DNA of 64,000 nt, from NCBI GenBank assembly GCA_030267565.1, contig BRXU01000002.1, positions 3,843,501 through 3,907,500 on the forward strand, read 5' to 3'. The DNA is from Pleodorina starrii (Eukaryota > Chlorophyta > Chlorophyceae > Chlamydomonadales > Volvocaceae). The stretch's first letter is position 1; each line of letters begins with the position of its first letter. A model generated the notes under the pieces. That model saw nothing but the letters and a program-made list of their open reading frames with translations, was not told where the DNA came from and ran no database searches. This document shows positions 57,885 through 64,000 of this stretch, piece after piece. A program made the translations under genes and the position numbers.

Positions 57885-59900
57885 ATGTCTCACTTGTTTA
57901 ATTTGGCAGGCGGTCGGAACCGCATTAACCTGTTCCAGGGTGCGGATGTTCCTGTTCCTGCTTTGCCTGTTCAGCAGCCCGCCGGGAACTTGCCTGCGCC
58001 AGGTCCAGCTGCAGTCCCACCTTTAGCGGCTGCCGCCGCTGCACCGCAGCCCGCTGGGAACTTGCCTGCACCTGCGCCGGTCGCGAACCCGCCCGTAGCT
58101 GCTGTTGTCGCTGACCCACAGGCCGCCGCGAATGTGCCTGCACCTAACCCGGTTGCAGCCCCACCTGCCGCGCCTGCCGTTCAGCCACCCGCTGGGGTCC
58201 CGCCTGCGCCTGCTTTGGCCGCGGACCCGCCTGCAGCCGGTGCCGTTGCGATTCAACAGCCTGCTGGGAACCCGCCTGCGCCTGCTCCGGCCGCGATCCC
58301 GCCTGTTGTCGCCGTCCAACAGCCCGCCGTGATTCCGCCTGCGCCTGCTCCGGCCGCGGTTCCACCTGTGGCGGCTGCTGTTGCACCTCCCCCGCAGCCA
58401 CCTTTGGCTTTGCAACCTGTCGCGCACGCCCAGCTTCCTTTAGCTGCCCCTGTCGTGCACGGCGCGCCTCCTTTGGCGCCGCAACCCGTTGTGCTGCCCG
58501 CCCTTGACGGTCCGCAACCGGCTGCTCACTTGTTGCCTGGCGCACCGCAGCTTGCTGCCTTTGTTGCGCCTGCTCCCGACGTTCCTCGGTCTTCGCCGAA
58601 CGTCTCTCACACTTCGGCACTACCCGTTTCGGTTGTCCGCGCTCCAGCTACGCAGACCACCGAGGCTGGGCTCCGCGCGTCGGCGGCCTTGGCGCGCGCT
58701 GAGGACGCTGCGGCTGCCCTTCGCGCCGCCGCCCTCAACGACACCGCCGCCGTCGTCCCGGTCGCTTCGCCGGTCGACCCGACCGCTGCGGGCCCTTCGC
58801 AGCCGCCGGCGTCGCGCGCCTTCTCGGAGCCACCAAGGGTTAGTTTGCCTTCTCCGGTCCTGAACCTCGACGGCAAGCTGGACGTCAAGCAGACTGCCGC
58901 GCGGGTGAAGGCCTTTATCCGGGACGTGACCTTGTTTTTCGAAGTGGTACCGTGGGGTAACGACCAGCGCTCTTGCTGCCTGTTCCTGTCGCAAGCCCTG
59001 CGTGGCGCCGCCAAGGTCTGGTACGATGAGTGGTCGCTTTCTCAACGCTCGCTCACCGTGTCCCTCATCCTCGAGCAACTGCGCGTCCGCTTCGCTCCCC
59101 AGATCATCTCGGTTGAGCGGGAGGCGCGTCAGAAGCTCGCTGATCGCGTTTTCGTGATGCGTTCGGGCGAGAATGTCCCTGCATATCACGCGCGCTTCGA
59201 GGCCCTCATCCAGGACATTCCCACGTTCACTGATTCGGAGCGTATGTTCTGGTTCCCACTTGGCCTCTCTTCTGCCCTTGCACCCAAATGCGCCTCTGCC
59301 CCGAGCGGACTTCCGTTCGCCTCTTACGATGCCCTTGTGCAATTTGCTATGGGTGAGGAGCGCCGCCAATTTGCCGAACGCCAGTCCCGTTCCGCCCTTC
59401 GCTCCAACGCCGTCTCTCTGCAGGAGTCGGACGAGATCGAGATGGAGGACCCGGTCACCGAGGACGACCCGTCGCCCAAGCGTGCGCGCCGTGAGGGTCC
59501 GCCCGGCGCTGCGGCTGCCGCCGCTGGCAACGGCGGCGCTGCGGCCGCTGGCGGCAACGGGCGCGGCGCGGGGGCGCGGGGCGGCCGCGGTGGCTCGGGC
59601 GGGCGTGGTGGACGCGGGCACGGTGGCCACGGCGGTGGCCAGGGCAGGGGGCAGGGCAGGGGGCAGGGCCGGGGTGACGCGGCCCAGGGCCCGGCCGGTG
59701 GTGCCGGCCCGCAGGACCCGACCTTGGCCACTAAATACGTGGATCAGTTCGGGACCCCGGTCACGCACGGCCGCATGCGGATGCTGCTGGCGCGCGCAAC
59801 GCAGGAAAAGGCGCGGGGGATTTGTTTCTGTTGCGAGACGTTGTCGCCCGACCACCGGTACGACAACTGCCCCCACCGTTTCCGCGGCAACGGCCACTAG
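57885..59900 (+). CDS. gag: Retrotransposon gag
   Basis: 671 aa. Residues 1-300 are Pro/Ala-rich with PAGNLPAPAPVA-type repeats. About 330-510 is a retrotransposon gag capsid domain (DVTLFFEVVPWGNDQRSCCL, LRGAAKVWYDEWS, FVMRSGENVPAYHARFEALI). An acidic/basic patch and a long RGG/GQGRGQGR tract follow. The C-terminus has a CCHC zinc knuckle, C-x2-C-x6-H-x4-C (CFCCETLSPDHRYDNC), with wider spacing than usual. It forms the particle and binds element RNA. It ends at UAG 59898-59900, beyond which the same frame continues into pol. Confidence 0.96.
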   Translation: MSHLFNLAGGRNRINLFQGADVPVPALPVQQPAGNLPAPGPAAVPPLAAAAAAPQPAGNLPAPAPVANPPVAAVVADPQAAANVPAPNPVAAPPAAPAVQPPAGVPPAPALAADPPAAGAVAIQQPAGNPPAPAPAAIPPVVAVQQPAVIPPAPAPAAVPPVAAAVAPPPQPPLALQPVAHAQLPLAAPVVHGAPPLAPQPVVLPALDGPQPAAHLLPGAPQLAAFVAPAPDVPRSSPNVSHTSALPVSVVRAPATQTTEAGLRASAALARAEDAAAALRAAALNDTAAVVPVASPVDPTAAGPSQPPASRAFSEPPRVSLPSPVLNLDGKLDVKQTAARVKAFIRDVTLFFEVVPWGNDQRSCCLFLSQALRGAAKVWYDEWSLSQRSLTVSLILEQLRVRFAPQIISVEREARQKLADRVFVMRSGENVPAYHARFEALIQDIPTFTDSERMFWFPLGLSSALAPKCASAPSGLPFASYDALVQFAMGEERRQFAERQSRSALRSNAVSLQESDEIEMEDPVTEDDPSPKRARREGPPGAAAAAAGNGGAAAAGGNGRGAGARGGRGGSGGRGGRGHGGHGGGQGRGQGRGQGRGDAAQGPAGGAGPQDPTLATKYVDQFGTPVTHGRMRMLLARATQEKARGICFCCETLSPDHRYDNCPHRFRGNGH

Positions 59901-62900
59901 GGGGCTGCCCAGGTTGGTGTGGTAGGGGACTCGCCTGGGCCTCCTGTGCCGTCTTCGTCGTCGGGGCCGTTGCGCCCGGGTGTGCGTGCGTTGCGCCCGG
60001 CTGTACTTGCGGACATTGAGACTGCAGTGGGCCGTCGCTTCTCGTTCGACGCCACTGTGGTGAAGGCAGGTTTCGACTCCGAGTGTAACCTCTTGGCGCC
60101 TCGTGGTCGGGCCCTTACCTCCGTTCCGCTTGACGGTCACGCGGTTCTGATGCTCCCTGCCTCCTTGTCGCATTTGCATCGCATGATGAAGCACTACCGC
60201 ACATGCAAAACACGGCGCCCTGATACCGCCGCCGGCGTCCTCTTGCCAGCTTTCCTCGCTCGTCGGGCGTCCAGGTTGCTGTCAGGTATGCGCCGGGTTC
60301 ATTCGTTCCCCTCCGGTTCAGTCTTGTTCAACGGCGTGGACCTTGCCGGCCGTACGGTGGAGCTCGCCGCCCTCCCGTACTCGGTCGACGTTTGGTACGA
60401 CGAGCCCCTGCCGTACACCGCCGTGCAGCCTTCGCCGTACACTTCGGTGCTTGTTGCAGCTTCTTCTGGCATCGCTGTGTCTGGGTCTTCTTTGCCCCTT
60501 GTTTCTCTGAGCACCGCAGGTCGCGCCTTCCCCGCCTTGGTGGATTCCGGCGCAACCCACGACTTCGTGAGCGCGGAGCTCGTTCAACAGCTCGGCCTTC
60601 CGCTTCGGTCCAGTGAGTGGTCACATGTGTCTCTCGCGGATGGGGCCAAGCAGTCAATCTTAGGGCGCGTTTCTCTTCGCGTTTCCCTGGGGTCTTTTCG
60701 GTTCTCTGTTGAGCCGTACGTGCTGCCGTCCCTTACGGACGCAGCCTCTTTCATTTTGGGTTCTTCCACCCTTCGTGAGCATGCAGCCTCGCTCGATTAC
60801 GCGGCGCGCACGTTGCGCCTCTCAAAGGGGCCTTCCGCTTGCGTTGTGCCGTGGCTTCCGGCCTCGCAGGGGGGTGAACCTGCGGTTGATGCCCTTCCGC
60901 GTGTCAACTTTGCTGCTGCTGCTCTCTGCGCGCACGCCTCTCCCGAGCCTGTCGGCCGCAAGGCCGCGATGCGCTTGCTGCGAAAGGGTGCCCATGCTTT
61001 GCTTGTGCGGCCTTCTGTGCGTCTTAACGCTGATGTCGCGCAAGATTCCTCGCAGGACTCTGACGTCTCTGACCTTCTGGAGGAATACTCTGATGTTTTT
61101 CGGGAGATTCCCGGCCTTCCGCCGGTTCGGCCGGTCGACCACACGATTCCACTGGTGCCTGGCGCGCAGCCTGTCTCGCGTCCGATGTACCGCCTCAGCC
61201 CTCTCGAGCTGGACGAGGTAAAACGGCAGGTGACTGACTTGCTTGCAAAGGGAATGGTTCGACCTAGCACTTCGCCTTACTCTGCTCCGATTCTTTTCGT
61301 GGGCAAGAAGGACGGTACTCTGCGCATGTGCATTGATTACCGTGGGCTGAACTCGGTGACTGTTAAGAATCGCTACCCCTTGCCGCGCGTCGACGACTTG
61401 CTTGACCGGCTTAAGGGCGCGTCTTATTTTTCCTCGATTGACCTGCAGCAGGGTTACAATCAGATTCGCATTTCTGAGTCTGACATCCCTAAGACGGCTT
61501 TTCGTACTCCTTTCGGTCATTTCGAGTACACGGTCCTCAGTTTTGGTTTGGTTAACGCTCCTGCTACCTTCCAAGCTGTTATTGACCGCATGTTCAGGCC
61601 TTTCATCGACAAATTTGTCGTATGCTACCTGGACGACATCCTTATTTACTCCAAGACCAAGGAGGAACATCTTCGCCATCTTCGTCTGGTGCTTGATGTC
61701 CTTCGTCGCGAACAACTTTTCGCGAAACGGTCTAAGTGCCACTGGGCGCAAAATCAGGTGGAGTACTTGGGGCACGTGGTTTCTGCCGACGGGGTTCGTA
61801 TGGATCCCCGTAAGACGGCCGCAGTACGGGATTGGCCCGTACCCACGACTTTGCACGAACTGCGGAAATTTCTGGGCCTTACCAATTATTTCCGTAAGTT
61901 CATTAAGGGTTACTCTTCCCTTGCTGCTCCGTTGACTTCCCTGACTCGCAAAGACGCTTTTACGACCGCGAACGCTTGGACGCCTGATTGCCAAGCTGCG
62001 TTCGAGGGGATTAAGCGTGCTGTTGCTGATGACATCGTGCTGTCTTTTCCTGATTACTCCCAACCTTTTCGCGTCGAGCTGGTGTCTGACGCATCCCTTC
62101 ACGGTTCGGGAGCTGTCCTTCTTCAAAACGGACGACCTGTTGCTTTCGCGAGCCAAAAATTCTCCCCTGCAGAGCGTAACTACACTACGGGCGAGCAAGA
62201 ACTTCTTGCGGTCATCCATGCCTTGCGCGAATGGCGGTGCTACCTTGAGGGTCGCCCCTTCGTCGTCAAGACCGACCACAAGCCCCTTACGTTCCTGCAA
62301 GGTGTCCCTACTCTCAACCGTCGCCAGGCGCGGTGGCTGGAGTTCATGGCTCGTTTCGACTTCACCTGGGAGCACCTTTCGAGTTCGCTCAATCTTGCTG
62401 ATGCCCTTAGCCGCCACCCGTCTCTGCATGCTGCCATTTTGTGTGCCGTTACGCGTCACCAGTCTGCTGCAGCTGACGTTACCCCTGCGGGTTTTGCGCA
62501 ACGCATTGCACGCGGCTATGCATCTGATTCGTGGTTCGCGGATTCCGTGAACGTTAGTCACTTGACTCGTGAGCGTGGGCTTTGGTTCCGTCAGGACGGG
62601 GATCGTCGCCAAATTGTCGTTCCCAACGATGATTTGCTCCGCGCCGATATTCTTTCCCGTTTGCATGAGGACAAACTTGCGGGCCACATCGGAACCACCC
62701 GCCTTCTCGAGCTTCTTCGTCGCAACTTCTGGTGGTCTGGAATGGCCCGTGATGTCGCCCGTTTTGTGGCGCGTTGCGACACGTGCCAGCGTAACAAGCC
62801 GCACTCTGGTAAGCAGTCGGGTCTTTTGCAGCCCCTGCCTATCCCTGAAGCCCCGTGGGAGAGTGTTTCGCTTGACTACGTTGTCGGTTTGCCCACAACT

Positions 62901-63002
62901 GAGGGGGGATACGACGCCGTGCTCGTCCTTGTTGATCGTTTGACAAAGATGGGGTGTTTTCACTACCACCACCTTGTGGTGGTAGTGAAAACTACCGGTT
63001 AG
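59901..63002 (+). CDS. pol: Retrotransposon pol (protease, RT, RNase H, N-terminal integrase), in frame after gag UAG
   Basis: About 1,033 codons with no stop, in the same frame as gag; no ATG lies near the beginning, which points to UAG readthrough. Aspartic protease: [10 protein letters not shown], codons at 60537-60566. [22 protein letters not shown], then [13 protein letters not shown], and the YLDD catalytic motif at 61626-61637. RNase [13 protein letters not shown] with [13 protein letters not shown] and TDHKPLTF. Integrase: zinc H2C2 (GHIGTTRLL...CDTCQ) and the first catalytic Asp (SLDYVVGLP). After LTKM at 62951 the frame enters the LTR-like insert and stops at 63000-63002, removing the rest of the integrase core. 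Confidence 0.96.
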   Translation, partial: GAAQVGVVGDSPGPPVPSSSSGPLRPGVRALRPAVLADIETAVGRRFSFDATVVKAGFDSECNLLAPRGRALTSVPLDGHAVLMLPASLSHLHRMMKHYRTCKTRRPDTAAGVLLPAFLARRASRLLSGMRRVHSFPSGSVLFNGVDLAGRTVELAALPYSVDVWYDEPLPYTAVQPSPYTSVLVAASSGIAVSGSSLPLVSLSTAGRAFPALVDSGATHDFVSAELVQQLGLPLRSSEWSHVSLADGAKQSILGRVSLRVSLGSFRFSVEPYVLPSLTDAASFILGSSTLREHAASLDYAARTLRLSKGPSACVVPWLPASQGGEPAVDALPRVNFAAAALCAHASPEPVGRKAAMRLLRKGAHALLVRPSVRLNADVAQDSSQDSDVSDLLEEYSDVFREIPGLPPVRPVDHTIPLVPGAQPVSRPMYRLSPLELDEVKRQVTDLLAKGMVRPSTSPYSAPILFVGKKDGTLRMCIDYRGLNSVTVKNRYPLPRVDDLLDRLKGASYFSSIDLQQGYNQIRISESDIPKTAFRTPFGHFEYTVLSFGLVNAPATFQAVIDRMFRPFIDKFVVCYLDDILIYSKTKEEHLRHLRLVLDVLRREQLFAKRSKCHWAQNQVEYLGHVVSADGVRMDPRKTAAVRDWPVPTTLHELRKFLGLTNYFRKFIKGYSSLAAPLTSLTRKDAFTTANAWTPDCQAAFEGIKRAVADDIVLSFPDYSQPFRVELVSDASLHGSGAVLLQNGRPVAFASQKFSPAERNYTTGEQELLAVIHALREWRCYLEGRPFVVKTDHKPLTFLQGVPTLNRRQARWLEFMARFDFTWEHLSSSLNLADALSRHPSLHAAILCAVTRHQSAAADVTPAGFAQRIARGYASDSWFADSVNVSHLTRERGLWFRQDGDRRQIVVPNDDLLRADILSRLHEDKLAGHIGTTRLLELLRRNFWWSGMARDVARFVARCDTCQRNKPHSGKQSGLLQPLPIPEAPWESVSLDYVVGLPTTEGGYDAVLVLVDRLTKMGCFHYHHLVVVVKTTG

Positions 63003-63293
63003 TGATTGAGAGAGGGTAAAGATACCCGACGAAGGAAGACGTACGGAAATCCGTAGAAAGCCGCAGATCCTCCAACGTAGCGTAAGTACGCAGAATGGCC
63101 AAAATATGTAACAAGTGTTACACAGAATAATCACCAACCGACGAAGTCCAACCCAAGTGGGTCTACCAGTGGCAAGTGCCACGACTACGACAAGTCGTCG
63201 TAATCCCAGGTGTCTGTGTCCGGCACACAGCACCACCCTTAGCCAGTGCTAGGGTAAAATACAAGGTAACACAACAGGAGAGATACAACAACT
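62953..63293. mobile_element. LTR-like insertion (336-bp TG...CA) in the integrase
   Basis: The segment 62955-63290 begins TGTTTTCACTACCACCAC and ends GATACAACA. A 17-bp inverted repeat (62956-62972 / 62976-62992) opens it. GTGGTGGTAGTGAAAAC is shared with the hairpin at 57471, and the terminal GATACAACA matches that hairpin's end. It is flanked by 33-bp direct repeats (62920-62952 and 63294-63326) of integrase coding sequence, much longer than the 4-6 bp an LTR integrase normally makes. Confidence 0.82.
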
Positions 63294-64000
63294 TGCTCGT
63301 CCTTGTTGATCGTTTGACAAAGATGGTGCACCTTGCGCCCACCACCACGTCTGTCACTGCGAAGCAGACTGCTCGTCTGTTCTACGACAATGTGGTGCGT
63401 TTGCATGGCGTTCCCAAATCGCTCGTTTCTGATCGCGGGCCTCAGTTCGGTAGCAAGTTCTGGAAAGCCCTTGGCGCTCTTGCGGACATCCGGGTTGACC
63501 TTTCCACTGCCTACCATCCTCAGACTGACGGGCAGACTGAGCGCATGAACCGCACCTTGGGGGATATGCTTCGTGCCTATGCTGGCAACTGCCCCCGGGA
63601 GTGGGATACTTACCTTTCTGCTGCTGAGTTCGCAATGAACAACGCTGTCAACCGTTCCACGGGACAGTCTCCTTTCTTCCTGAATTACGGCTTCCATCCC
63701 GCGACACCCGTCGTGCGTGAGATAGACGCCCTTGTTCCAGCAGCGAAGGTTTTTGTCAAGTCGTACACCGCTCGCATTGCGGACGCCAAGCAGTGCCTTG
63801 AGCGGGCTCAGCAACGTGCGGCTGACTACTACAACCGCGGTAAGCAAGACGCGTCCTTTCGCGAGGGGCAACTTGTGCTTCTGAACACTAAGAACCTGCG
63901 GCAGCTTGCCAAGGGTCCGCGAAAGCTGCTTCCGCGTTGGGTGGGTCCTTTCCCTGTGAAGCGCATCGTCGGGCAGGCCGCGGCAGAGCTAGTCCTTCCA
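63294..64000 (+). pseudogene. pol: Integrase 3' part after the insertion (partial, frame-shifted relative to pol)
   Basis: Resumes with the repeated [10 protein letters not shown] and goes on MVHLAPTTTSVTAKQTARLF. The second catalytic Asp is in LVSDRGPQFGS and the Glu in YHPQTDGQTERMNRTL. Then come the integrase C-terminal domain (REGQLVLLNTKNLR, LLPRWVGPFPVKRIVG). Open to the window edge. The reading frame is offset from upstream pol because the added length is not a multiple of three. A chromodomain, if present, would lie outside. Confidence 0.93.

Larger units (their letters stand above)
57471..64000 (+). mobile_element. Ty3/gypsy LTR retrotransposon, interrupted, runs off window
   Basis: Order: LTR-like hairpin, primer-binding-like site, gag, protease, reverse transcriptase, RNase H, integrase (H2C2 then D,D,E). 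This is the Metaviridae (Ty3/gypsy) order, with integrase after RNase H. It is inserted in an AP2-unit spacer copy. Integrase is split by an LTR-like insert at 62953-63293 and shifted in frame, so this copy cannot be autonomous. The 3' end and any 3' LTR lie beyond the window. Confidence 0.95.

Noticed and set aside
60822..63236. 804-codon minus-strand open frame over the retroelement
   Set aside because: Antisense of pol, where the plus frame carries protease, RT, RNase H and integrase motifs.

Overview
This window looks like nuclear DNA of a volvocine green alga (Chlamydomonas/Volvox relatives). It is GC-rich and intron-dense, with short GT-AG introns. TGTAA poly(A) signals lie downstream of several genes. 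Plant-type plastid genes (VIPP1, DGD1) sit beside Ala/Ser/Pro-rich low-complexity proteins and a Ty3/gypsy retroelement. No ribosome binding sites or operons are expected or seen. Exon structures were deduced by hand from splice consensus, reading phase and family knowledge.

Layout. 1-370 (-): first two exons of TAF2. 2023-4781 (-): complete VIPP1 (7 exons, 287 aa). 5082-11151 (+): complete DGD1, digalactosyldiacylglycerol synthase (11 exons, 909 aa). VIPP1 and DGD1 are head to head across only 300 bp, so two thylakoid-membrane biogenesis genes may share a promoter. 11152-15549: no gene recognised; it carries two inverted repeats. 15550-27666 (+): three tandem paralogues (A, B, C) of an unrecognised RS-rich protein with a duplicated C-terminal domain; B is truncated. 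27667-30762: no gene recognised. 30763-41490 (-): a giant low-complexity protein gene (about 3,322 aa; one 9.2-kb exon). 41662-43412 (-): KDTA, a KDO transferase, lacking a recognisable 5' end. 46375-48504 (-): a J-domain protein, 5' exon not found.

49.2-57.5 kb is a rearranged region. An AP2-domain exon occurs six times, as three head-to-head fold-back pairs, and two of these pairs flank a further large inverted repeat. Several copies are broken. 57471-64000 (+) is a Ty3/gypsy element. Its gag and pol share a frame across one UAG. Its integrase is interrupted by a 336-bp TG...CA LTR-like insert between 33-bp direct repeats.

How the genes fit together. VIPP1 (membrane remodelling) and DGD1 (galactolipid synthesis) both serve thylakoid assembly. 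The RS-rich family may act on RNA, but only its composition suggests that. The AP2 fold-backs are the most unusual structure: if transcribed they would form long hairpins matching AP2 coding sequence, a plausible small-RNA source.
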